This document shows, one piece after another, positions 23,106 to 35,700 of a DNA stretch of 64,000 bases. The position numbers and the translations under genes are program-made. The stretch spans positions 12,287,511 to 12,351,510 of the forward strand of contig CM076956.1 of the NCBI GenBank assembly GCA_039566865.1. The letters are read 5' to 3'. The notes under the pieces are model-generated. The model was not told the origin of the DNA. It saw nothing but the letters and a program-made list of their open reading frames with translations, and searched no databases. How positions within the stretch are numbered: position 1 is the first letter of the stretch; every line of letters starts with the position of its first letter. Origin of the DNA: Aurelia coerulea (taxonomy: Eukaryota > Cnidaria > Scyphozoa > Semaeostomeae > Ulmaridae).

Positions 23106-23661
23106 TGGTCTAAATAAAGTCAAGGATACTATTGTTTGTTTTCGAAGAAAATCAAACAAATGGTACTGTTCTCCATGAATGCCCCTTCATTCAAGGTACC
23201 AAAGATAACTTCGAGTAAATTTTAGGCCAATTTTCTTATTGTTGTTTCAAGGCTGCTTTTGGATTTACATGCTAAGAGTCCTGTCTGCGCTTGCGCTATG
23301 AATTTTGAGATTTCCAAAAAGACAGCCTTCCTATTATTGGCGGTGGAGTGGACGACAAAGAATTGTCGTGCCAACGATTCCTGAATGACCTCCAACATCT
23401 TTTTGTCCTCACAAATCTACATTTAGATTTCTGTTTTTCTTTCCCTTTTGTCCCGCGGAAACATTATTGTTCTCAATTTCCCCTCTAGGGTCGAACGCAT
23501 GCGCTGTGAAATTTCGGCACCTTTCGAAATTTCACTTATTGTTCTACGCATAATAGTCGATTGTCTAATGCCTATTGTTCTTCAAATTGTGATTCAAATT
23601 GCAAGGCAAGGCAAAAGTCTTCTTTGGCTGTTGGCTCGCTCGTTGTGGAAGCGTGAAAAGT

Positions 23662-23781
23662 ATGGCGGCCACCGAAGTGCTCATAGTGGACAATGGCCGT
23701 AGCCTGCATCTCAATCCAGGGACAGATCGAGTTGAAAGATACATCGAGCAGTGGTGTAAAGAACTCAAGACTAATATCGTT
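23662..23781 (+). CDS. Exon 1: start and first POC5-like helix
   Basis: First in-frame ATG, in good context (AAGTATGG). 40 codons, donor GTT|GTAAGT, phase 0. VERYIEQWCKELKTNIV resembles the first conserved helix of POC5 (aromatic/W, then LKTNV). Confidence 0.7.
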
Positions 23782-26700
23782 GTAAGTATCCTAAAAATAA
23801 CACGCTATTTTCGAGGTTTACAAAGTTTTAATTGAGCATGACAGCATGATTCTTCTTCTTCGCATTCTTTCGAGATTTTGTAGACAAAGCTCGTTCGCAA
23901 AATGTCATGGGCCTGAGGTGGATTCTATTTTTACGACCTATGTTCTGCCGAGGCACATTTCACATCAAGTTTAAACACCATACACCAATTTTGAAAACGA
24001 AGCCTTTTCTGGTTAAACCAAATCTAAGAGTTATTTGAGAATAGAAAAAATGGTCATGAAGTTTTCAGGACGTTTTCTCTACATTGGTCACTTTTGTCTG
24101 GCCGAATCCCGCCCGTTGCTGGGATGGGACTCGAACCACACAAGATGCAGGCAAGCAGCAGCCAACTCAGCTGTCTGTCCTTCCGATGCCGGTAAATGAG
24201 TACTCTCAGAGGCAATTGTGAGAGCACAAGCCGTAGTGTCGCACGCCGACTTCAGCCATTTGGCTGCCACCATTTCTATGGTGCCCATCATCTTTGATGT
24301 ACCCGATACCCATGACATTTTAACAAGATCTGTTTTGCAGCAAATGCAGTCGCGTTTCACAAATTTCCGTCTCAAGATTCCCACGGTGGCGTAATAAGAA
24401 ACTATCGAAAACATGCTGGAGATTTTGGCTGTTATTTACTGCAAGAATAAGAAATAGCCATAACCTGATTAGTTTCAAGTTTAGGAATTTGTCTGTGGTT
24501 GTTTTTTGGAGGAACATCTCGGCGATATAAAAGCAAATGCTTGCTGTGCAAACAAGCTCAAACAAGTAGCCAAAACCAAAGTGCCCTAGGCAGGCCTGGT
24601 TGGTCAAACTCAGTCCAAATTTCGAGAGTCATCGAGGTTCGATCTGACAGCCCAAAACGCTAGAGAACATGTTTCATTTGGTATCTTACTTTTATTTTGA
24701 AGATTTGCGATAATTTTTCAGAGTGGTTGGCAATGAAAGCAAGCTTGTGGGTTTGTGGGTAGTCACCCCACCCAATTGCCACCACATTAATAGAGGGGTG
24801 GCCCCACCCAGTTTAGGGGTCATCAACAAAAGATTTTCGTCCCAGTTAACGGATTTTGTCCTTTAGGGGGGGAGGGCGTCTCACCTGAATCCGTTAGAAT
24901 TGTCGTTTTGGGGACAAAAATCCTGGTGGCCAACTAAATCGCATTTATACTTATGGCTTTGACAATTTACATTACTTATACTCACCTGAGTGGGTCCGAG
25001 AAAGGATTGGAGTCAAGGAAAAAGATGGTATTGTTGAACGGATAAAAAAGCGAAAGATGGCAAAATATATGCATTGGAAACGGAGACCGGAAAGTGTGGT
25101 CATGGTGGCAATAGAAGGAGAAAGAATGGAGAAAAGCAAGAGAGGAAGAAGAAGAACAACCTGGGTAGACAACATCAGAGAATGGTCTGGAGGAATGTTG
25201 ATGGCGCGCAATAATGCACGGAAACATGGAAACACAGTATTGTTTTGACTGGATGGTGCCTACGGCTCCAATGGGGCTTTGGCGTTAAGGAAGAAGAAGA
25301 TACTCGCCTTTCTCAAAAAGACCGAAAGGTAGTTGGGCCGGCAACAACAAGAAAATAGATTGAAATAACGTAGGTATTTGTAGGCCTCAAAGGTCCTAGG
25401 CAACTTTGACCTGAGGCAAAACAAGTTTGTCAGTTAAGCATCGGGGGGAGGGGGCTCAGATCTTAACGGACAAAATCCGTTAACGGGGATGAAAATATTT
25501 TGTCGATGACCCCTTATTGTTGAGCAACATCCAGGTCATGATGATATCAATACCAATTTTTTAGCTGAAGAACTTCAAGAAGTTTCACATTTTGGATCCT
25601 TAAAGGAACTGGGCCAAACTGAACCTGTTGTGGTGTAGTGGTGTAATTCTCTGACTTTGCAGCCAGAACAGTCAGGCGGAGTGAGTTTGATACCCGGTAG
25701 GACCCCACCACTTAAGCGTCATGCCGAGGGGTCGCTGACTTGATTAGGTCTGGTCTATTTCTGCTATCGCAGCGCTTGGCGCTGAAAAACGCAACTTCAC
25801 CTTCACCAAACTTGCATCCTTTCAAAGGAAAATACTTCACAAACAGCAAGGTTTTTACAGCCCTTTTTCTGCTTGCTTTCGTTTTGAAAGGGCAATTTGA
25901 TAGGAATCAGAAACATTTATTGGGATACTCAGTAGAGAAACCCCTCTCCATACAAGATTTTTCATGCAATCAGTATTTTCTCAATTTTGTACAAGGATCA
26001 AGTAAATTGCTGTGCAGTATCCCATTCCTATGTGTAGGAGAGAAAGGCCCCGTCCACATGTGTACGTTCTTGTGTCCACACTTAAACAGCGTTTTAAGTT
26101 ACCCTAAACGCATACATTCAAAAACGCATTCCAAAGGGGATTTTTTTAAAAACGCTGTTTTCGCCTTTTCACATGGACGGTCATAAACGCATAGTTCCGT
26201 AAATGGTGACATCATGGACGTTGTATTCATCAATTGCTTTCAGTTGTTTTGAAAACACTGTTTTCGCGTTTTCATGTGGACACTCATAAACGCATACTTT
26301 GTAAACGGTGACATAATATGCCACAATGTTCATCAGTCGTTTTCAATTGTTTTGGTGTTTACATGTGGGAGACAGACTGAAACACTCTGTAAAGGATTGG
26401 TAGATCAGTGTGGATTGGATGGAAAACATTCTATGCATTTTACAAACGTAAATGTATACGGGTGGACGGGGCCTAAAGTTTCCCCTGATCAAAGACTCCG
26501 TTCAATCTCGTATCTCACAGCTGTGGTAAAACATCCTTGCCTGAATGAACAATGGCCTATTGTTATTATATTCTTCTGACTTTAACACCTTCAACTACTC
26601 CATGACACGCACAGAGGTGGAAAAAATGCGTGAAGCCGCGAAGCAGCTTCGCAGGAAGCTTGTTTGGCTGGAAGGAAGAAAAGGGGAGGAATGATAGAAG

Positions 26701-29700
26701 GCAGAAGGAAAAAAGGAAGGAAACGAGAAAGGGAGGAAAGAAGACATGAAAGGAAAAAAGAAGGACAGAAAAAGGAGCAGAACGAAGGATGGAAAGAAGA
26801 TAGGATTAAAGAGAAAACAAACATTGACAATGTAGATAGTAAAGGAAGGAATAAAGTCAGGAAAGATTAAAGAGAAAGGAAAACAGTGCTTGGGTTATGC
26901 TTTGTCAATTTACAGTTGTGTGGTCCAAGAAAGCTATTAATAGTAATTATAGACTATGCCAAGCGACTCTAAACAGGCCTACAAAACTGAAATATGTCTT
27001 GTGCAACAGTTCAACTGAAATCTGGCAGGGAGAGAATTAATAAAACAATGAAAGGAAGAATTTTAGTTTGACGTTGCTTCGCAGGAAGGCAAATAGTTTT
27101 TCCACCACTGGACACGCATATCAATTATTTTACTTGCAACTGTGTATTAGTGCCAAATGAAAGATGTTTCCAGCTTGTCTTAGGGTGAAATATTTTTCCA
27201 TGATGCACCAGAAGCAGAGCAGTCAGGGAAGGCAAAACAAGAGCGTTCTGAGCATTGCTATGGAAAGCTCCGTTGTTAGACCCGTTTCAACAAAATTTCA
27301 AGGAGGCTATTTGAAATAAACAACTGCAATTATGTTCAAAAGCCCAAGCAAAGCTGAGTTGAATTTCCTAACCAGATAAATACATTTCTTTGCCAAGCTT
27401 CCATGAAATGATATCGCAAGTGATTCTGGAACCGTTCACATTGTTCCCTCATCAAAAATTGATTGTCCTGTGGCGGATATGGTTTCCTTTTAATGTCTGA
27501 ATTCCCGTTGCCTTCAAATAACTAAAAATTTGTGATGAAAATAGTGATATTACGTAATCGAATCTGCAAAATTTTACACACTACACATGCATTCATAGTC
27601 CCCGAGGTGATATCCACATCCTCGGCAACTTGAGCTTGCGCGTATCCCTAACAATGCTTCTATCCTGATAATTCCATGTTGATTATAGATAGCTTGCTTA
27701 AAGGGGCATTCCGCAGAAAAAAACTGGATATCGGTGAACTGCGTTGTTTGCTTTTAAAACGAACATGCTTATCCAATTTTCCAATGTTTCTCTAACTTGA
27801 ATAAAGCTCAAACCAGCCAAAAACGAAACAAAATAGAGACCGAGAACTCAGCCATATCCTGGAATTTGAATCCGAGACAGAAAACGAGAATTCTCGGTAA
27901 AGCCGATCAATTCTCTTTCGCGTAGTCGACCATGGACACATAAATAGAACGAATACAACAGGACATTCAAACTCAATTTAACGAGCGTTGTGCAACGAGC
28001 CTATCTAGACTCGCCGATGGCCGACCGACGGACAACAACGAAAATATTCTACCTTTGTTCACCGAGAACGATGCATAAAATGGTAGGGTATTGAAATTAA
28101 AATTGGTCAGATGTTTCCTTCCATATCTCGCGTTTGAGAAGTGCGATCGAGGAAAGGAAAAAGATTTCCAAGGGCTGACATAATCTGTTTCTCGATCGGG
28201 ATCACAAAATGAATCTCTGCATGCATTTAATTTTCGAGGAATGCCCCTTTAATCTTAATTTTAGGTGTTGATAATAAATCGTGGACTATTAAAAACATTC
28301 AGAAAAATGATTTGAGCCTTATCTATCTTTGGCTTTAGACCACTTAACTCACTGATTATATTGATCTGTACTATTCTAATGGATTTGTCTAATGAATGAT
28401 TTGAATCAAAGCAAACATATCTGTCGTCTTGCTCCTCATTGCCATGATATCTGGGGAGCAGTGACCTACAGGGATTGTCTTTATTGATGTACCCTATATC
28501 TTTTCTTTCAGAATGAATTTCTGCAATTCAGGTCTGTTCTTGATAAAGAAAACCAGAGAACAATCAATGAGATTCAAAGGTAAAGCAAATTTAACACTGC
28601 TTTTACTGTTAATGTGTTCAGGAGTGAGATGGATACAGTTGAAAAATGAGCCCTTTTGCAATGAAACAAGCATAATTTCAACTCTCCTTGTTTGTTTAAT
28701 TGATTTTCCCCTTAAAAACCTATAGTCGGTATTTTATTGTTTCATTACTACCTGGTGTGCCAAAAGAAAAACAATCCACTTTGATGGGCCACAAAAAATT
28801 GTGCACCGTGTCAATTTTGAAGATTGATGATTTATTCTCCAGTCAATTTCTCAAGTTCATACTCTGCTTGTTTGCTTGATTTTTTTCTTTGGCAACCTTT
28901 GCATTTAAGTGATTTAATGAAATTGTTAGTCTGGAAATAGCCCAAATTGACCACGAAGAAAAAAGAAAATTTCCTAAGAGCTAAGCTAGACAAGACAGTA
29001 GGAAAACTCTTGAAAATGAATTGCGAAGCATTATTTGGGATTTTTAATAAAGATCAAATAAATCATCAAAATCACCCCTGTGTGCGATTTATTGTGGTCT
29101 GTCAAAAGTGGATAATTTTTGATGGGGCCAGGGGGATTGAAACAAGGGAGATATGTTCCCTCATTCCCAAGAATACCACTTTTGAAAATCTATTCTCCTG
29201 TTCCCGTAATGTTTTCACAAATGTTCTCTTTTCCCAGATAAAAAATGTCAAATATCCTTTGTTCTCCGAAACTCCCGGAAGGGCCACTGCCAGTGATATT
29301 TGTAGAGTTCTTATTATTGCAGGTAAGATACCAAAATTTGGATCACTACCAAGTCCAAATTTGATTTACATATATACCATTATTCTCTATAGTTTAGCTT
29401 AAATTTGTTTCTGATAACATCAAATTCTTTCAACATTGTAGCAAGACATCACCTGAAGTGTTCAAGCTTAGAAGAGAAATTGAAAATCTGAGAGAGCTTT
29501 TGCACACTCTTGAAAGATCTGTCAGTCAGAAAGATAAACTGGTGTCAAATCTTGTGAAATCATTGGAAAAAGAGGTTAGCTTATTTATGATTTTATAAAC
29601 TGTCGTAGACTGTTGTTGTTTTTATGAACGTTTTTTTCTAAAATTTTTATCTCTCTGTTACTGTCTTTTTGGATTACAACAAGATTTCAGGCGCTAAATT

Positions 29701-32700
29701 TTTCATTTCAAATGTCCAAAAGATGTTAGTCTTTGACATTTTTTGTGATCCAAAATATTTCATGTCCAAATTTGTGCAGTGAAGAAAAATCAAGAAAAGT
29801 GTTTTTACTGTTTTAAAAACGATATTGTCTTGCTCACGAAATGTTTTGCATAAGAAAGGAGTGTGTTAAGAGAGCTACTTCGTGAAAATCATCATATCTT
29901 TTCAACAAAAATTTATTCAACAATTTTTCTCATCAGTGTCAATGATTATTATTTCAATCCCTTTGCCAACCTGAAATGAAGCACAGTTATTAAGATCAAA
30001 ACATTTTTATCATAAACCACAAAATTAAAGGTAAATTGACCGTTTTCGATAGTCGTGTCTTTAGGAACATCCGAAATCCTAGGAAAGATGCCCGAAAATG
30101 GTTTTTCCGAAACTTACATGTCCAGGACTTTTGCGTTAAGGTTACTGTAACCGTTCAGGCGGCGATTAAGAAACTCCGTTAACTACGGCCGTTCGTCAAA
30201 ATATACCAAACAAACTTATGCATCATTCGACGCAGAATTAAACGTAGAATATCATGAAAATATATTCAGTTGATTCAATAAAATCGCGAATGATTTGTTC
30301 GAGATTTTAGGCAAAATCGACCACCCTTGGGAAAAAATCTTTGTGTACCCCAATGATAATCGTTGGACCACGACTTTCTATTTACCAAAGACTTAAGGCC
30401 CTGAACTGCAAAACCGTGTCACGAATTTTTGATAAAAGGTGTTGCCTTGAAATGATATCATTTTAAATAAATGTAAATGTCTTAAATGTCTTTTTTAACT
30501 TTCAGACCCTTGTAAAAATCGGACCAGTGGATCTATCACAAATCGCTGACACGGTTTCGTAGTTATATGCATTGTGACTCTGTGTGCCAAGTTTCAAGCG
30601 ATTCGATTGGCCTGTTGGGTACACAAAGATTTTTATTACCCACCAGTACTCGGGAATCCTGTTTCGAGAAATCAGGCTTTTATCAAAATGAAGCAAAAAT
30701 TGCGGGAAATACGATTATGCATGAAAGGTCAAGCAATTAGGCTTAAGCGCGGTATTGAATATCATTAATATGTAATATGTGAATATGTAAAGCATTATGT
30801 CAATAACACAGCAGCACGGGATGTCATGAACATAGCTGCAAGGTCAAGTGAGTTCACTTTAATCCGCTTATGTATATTCCCGCAATTTTTGAGAAACAGG
30901 ATTGCTACTTTTAAAATGCTCAAATTTCCAAGTAATTGTGACTATTTCTGGAAGTGAGTTGGTTTAAACTGTCCTCAAATACTTATACCATCAGATTGTG
31001 ACAAAAACGAAAAATCGAAAATTTGTCGTCTGAACAGTTACAGTAACCTTAAATGTGGTAGTATGTAATAGCTTCTGGATGCTCCGTAAAGAGGTCATAA
31101 ACAGTCATCTGTTTGTAAGGCTAGTTCCAGGAGTTATGGAGTTACCAGACGGTAAGATTCTAACTTTGAAATTGCTATAATCCTGATCTTATCCCTAAAT
31201 TCTTTACACAAGTTACAGACAATTTTGCATTATGTTTTGTTTCTATAAAAATTAAGAATTGTTGAGGAATTGTAAGAATTGTGAAGAGTTTTAAAATTAC
31301 CAACACACAGCTGTCATAGTCAAATTCTACCTACCTTTATATCATCGCTCAATAGTTGCTCAAACGTTTACTAAGAGGCTCCTTCGTATTCATATACACT
31401 TGGAACTGTCATTCAGCCCTTGTTGGTGTATTTTCTATGATAAGTCGCCTGGATTTACAGCAAATATGATCAAGGATCTTAGGCCAGTTTTGAAGGACGT
31501 CAGTATGAATCATCCTTACAAAATTGCTTCCTCAATTTTGTATTCATTTTTATAAAATTTGAGAAGGATACGGCCGATTTTGACAAACTAAGTTTTCATA
31601 TATAAGTTTATATGTTAGCTACACATGTGATATCGGTTTGTGCAAATCTGAAAGATGGTTTGAAAGCTCCCGGCTTTCAAAAATCTATGCATTTTCTTTG
31701 AATCATCTCCAGGTTGTCCCAGAAAAATTGTTCGGCGTTTGATTGAATATTGAAAAGTAATGATAAAAGGTACTGTCACCTGCTTAGATAACCCTAAGAT
31801 TTTAAATTAATTTTTGACGCCAGAATCTTCGGAATCCGCTAAGAATTCACGGAGTTACAATCGTTGGAAGTTCAAGTATATGCGAAAGCTGAAACCAAAC
31901 GCCCCTAACTGACTTGTTTTTCAAAAAGACGTCCCAAAATCGAGGTAAAGGAAGACTGTTCAATGTTCTACCTCGCTTTGATATCAGAGCAAACCAAATA
32001 GGACTTCAAAAGTAATTTCATTCTCGTAACCGTTGCCAAAATTTACTTAAGAATGCAAGTATCCAAAAACATGGCACGAGAATGAATCTATGAGAGATGG
32101 GGCCATTCCAAATTGTGCTCAAACGTTTTCCTCCAAGCATCCATATCCTTGATTCAATGTTAGAGAAAGCTAGTTTATCGAAAATGCTTTTGAAATTCTT
32201 TTTGATTTTCTTTGAATAAACGAGATTCTACTTCCACGAAATATGCAATTTAGGGGCGTCTGGTTTCAGCTTTCGCACTAGCTTGAACTTTAAAGCTAGT
32301 AGCTTCGTGAATATTTTGCCGATTTGCTACCTTCTTGCGTCTAAAGTTGATTTAAAATTTCAGCAATATGGTTATCTTACCATGGAGCCCGTCATTATCT
32401 CGTTATTTTTTTATATTTAATTAAACGTCGAATAATTTTTTGGGACACCCTGTGGTAGGACGAAGAAAAAATTGTCGAAAAGGAATGCTTCTGGGAGGAT
32501 AGGCCTGAGAACGAGAAAAGACGAAGGCAAACAAGCAGTTAAAGAAGCCTGTTTTGAACTTTTTATTTCTTCGCTATTGCTATTTTCATGGGTCATGAAA
32601 ATGGCGGCAACAAAAGCCAACCAAGAAACGTGTACGCATGCCGGCTGAAGCAGACTCCTTAACAGCTAGAAAGAATAAAAAAGGATGTTAAGGGGAAGAC

Positions 32701-35700
32701 ACGGGAAGACCTTGATGAATATTTATTGCAAGAGCCGAATCAATGAAATTGTACATTTTCTTTTCCGAAGGTCACATATGTCATTAATAACAATACATTT
32801 TTAAAGCAACCTGTAAACTATCTGTTAAAGAAAGACTTTATGCTGGTGCTTTGCAAATGCAAATACAAAAACTTTATTATACTCTGCTCCAAGTACAATC
32901 TATTTTACTTCAAATGCTTTTGTTTGTGCCTCGTGATAGAAACAATCTTATCAGTCGAAAAGAGCATTGGAAATTCATTTCCACACCATCAGTGATAATT
33001 ACCCATCTTTTTCCTCCGCACATATTTCGAAACACATTTCACGAATTGTTGCTCATTGACGCCATATTCTTTCGGGCCTAATAACTTTTGCCGTTTTTCT
33101 TTTGGAATCGTGTATTTAAACGATCTCGACAGTGACTCGATGGTTGAGAGATAATTGCTTCTCGATGCCGCCGCCCTATTGACAAGCTCAACCATGCAGT
33201 TCTGCATTTGGTTCTTATAGTCCAAGGGGCTAACTGATTTGTGTGCAAAATCTGCGTTGAAAGCCTTGGCAATCTTTTGACAGCCTCTGCGTGGGCATTT
33301 TTTCTCTGAAAGCTGTTTGATATGGTCGGAATCCATAGGTGTAAACGTGATTCCCGTTTTGATTGTCTCCGTATTGAGTCTTCCATCTTCAGTTTCAGTT
33401 GGCGTGTTTGAGAGATTCAAACTGTCTTCAGTCGAATTTCCAACCTTTGAAACCTTTGAAACCTTTGAAACCTTCTTTGTTATCTCCTGTTTTGGATGCG
33501 TGAACAGAACTGGATACACCCGAAACCATCTCGGCTGAAGATTCCTTACGTTCCTTTCATATCTGTTTTTGGAGCTTCTTGGCTCCGGTAAAGTAATATT
33601 TGTTAATACTTCCCTTTCCGATAACGTCTGCTTCTTCCTATTTTTCACTCCACAATGAACTATTCTGTTGACTAGATTAATCTTTGGGAGCTTCGGTAAA
33701 TAATTTGGTGATCTGTGAGGTACGACTTTTTCCTCCTTTAGCCGTGGCAGTTCGTAGCTTATAAGTAAGCTATTACTACTGCTGTGTTTTGATGGAGGAA
33801 GCTTTATTTGCAGTTTGCCTTGACTGTCGTCTTTTCGCTGTTTTTGAGTATTCCGTTGCATACTATTTTGACTGCCAGTCGTCATCATTCTTTTAATGAT
33901 ATTTATCCAATAATTTCACGTGCATTTTCTAGTTTCTCTCTAGCATATGCGATGAAGCTACTTGTTTTTCTACCCAATCTGACGTATTATCATTCGAAAT
34001 TTGAGGCAATTATTTGTCATCAATGCTAAGATAGTTGTATCAAATATAAGTTGTTTGTTTGCACGTGCGGCTACAATAATCGATAATGCTAAGAAAGGGT
34101 TGTGATCTCACTCAAACAGTGGCGGACATTGGGGAGGGGGCAAGGGGTTGCGATCGCCCCCCCAATGTTGGCTAGAACAAAGATCTTTTGTTCGAAAACA
34201 ACAGAAATATACAATGCTTTTTAACTGAAACAATAGCTTCGCCCCCCCCCCAATATTTAGCAAAGTGTCCGCCACTTCACTCAAATGTATCCATCGAACT
34301 GCTTCATTACATTTTTTTGCAAGCTAAAAATAGATTTTTGTTGAAGTTTTCCTCGTTGTAAGGCATTGAGTCATATGCAATGTGTCCCGAGAAAATTTTT
34401 CCACGTTTGATTGGATATAAAAAAATAGCGGTATCGTAACATGTTTTCGGTCATTGGTGTTTTGAGCCAATGATTTGTTGAGATGCCGTGTGTTATATAA
34501 TTAATTGTATTTAGGTACCGGGTGTCCCAAAAATGTATACGGATTTGGTTGACTCCAGAGATGTAAATTTAGCTTTAATCATTAGCTAAATTGCTTGAAA
34601 ATTTGCTTACGCCAAAAGGCAAAAGCTCTGGTTTGCAGGTGGGAGCAAATTTAAGCTTTCAAGATTGATATCTCTGCTCTCAAAGCACCAATACCAACAC
34701 ACGAGGTATCTATGTTCAAGTTAACTGACGAGGAACATTTTGAGAATGAATAGCCATTGATTAAAGCTAAATTCACATCGCTAGAGTCAACCAAATCTGT
34801 ATACTTTTTTGGGACACCCGGAAGTTTAATGCCTATTTTGAGTTTTAATAACCATAATTGAAAACACACTTAGACTTTAATAACTTTGTTCTCAAACAGT
34901 TAATCTGTATATCTGTGTCTGTTTCTGTGTATCTGGATGTACTGTTACACAGGTATTGTAACGGTTATAATGAATGTAGCATGTTCTATAGTTTGGTTTG
35001 TTTCTCGTTTAATTTAGATCAAACCAACTATGATTTTGAACGGATTTTCAATAATCAAATGTTTTCAAACATCAATTCAAGCGTATAGATGTTTGTAGGA
35101 ATTTTGTTGAGTTGTCATTTAATGCTTTTCTGATACTTGCATTTTGAAGCAAGTTTTTGACAATGGTTACAAGACTTTGAAGTCCTATTTGGTTTTAGCT
35201 CTGATATTAAACAGTTGTATGACATTGGATAGTCTTCTTTTACTGCGATTTTGGAGCTTTTATTTCTAACAATACATCTAGGGTCTCTCGTTCCAGCTTT
35301 CGCACAAGCATGATCTTTCAAAGCTTGTAACTCAGTAAATTTTCAGCGGATTTGCAAAGTTCTGGTGGCTAAATTGATTTAATATATCAGGACCAGCCCC
35401 ATTCATTATATTATTTTTATATTGAATCAACGTCGGTCAACTTCTTTGAGCACCCTGTACACCAAGGAACATTCTACCAAGATGCATTGCCTTCTGTATT
35501 CGAATCCCTGCAGAATCGTTAAAGATTCGTAACGCACTGTATCTTGGTAAAGGTAATTAGTTTCTCGCAGCCATCTTTAGCGTATTCGTCTAATGCAATT
35601 TTTCATCGACCCAATCCCAATAGATCTGAATGGAAATGATCGTTTACTGGACATTGTTTGCGAGTCCTCAAATCTTAGCATTTAGTCGTAAATTTGCTTG

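Larger units (their letters stand above)
20876..23661. other. Intergenic region between the two plus-strand genes
   Basis: No gene. It holds a truncated retrotransposon (21487-22090), homopolymer-rich degenerate tandem repeats (22200-23105) and, next to exon 1 of the following gene, 23270-23661, which probably contains its promoter (an inverted CCAAT box, ATTGG, near 23336). No TATA box is evident. Confidence 0.45.

Noticed and set aside
24105..24185. tRNA gene on the minus strand
   Set aside because: A and B boxes are present but the acceptor and anticodon stems do not pair, so a SINE remnant is more likely.
25740..26186. 148-aa plus-strand frame with a hydrophobic stretch
   Set aside because: Begins inside a SINE and crosses into a MITE; no homologous domain seen.
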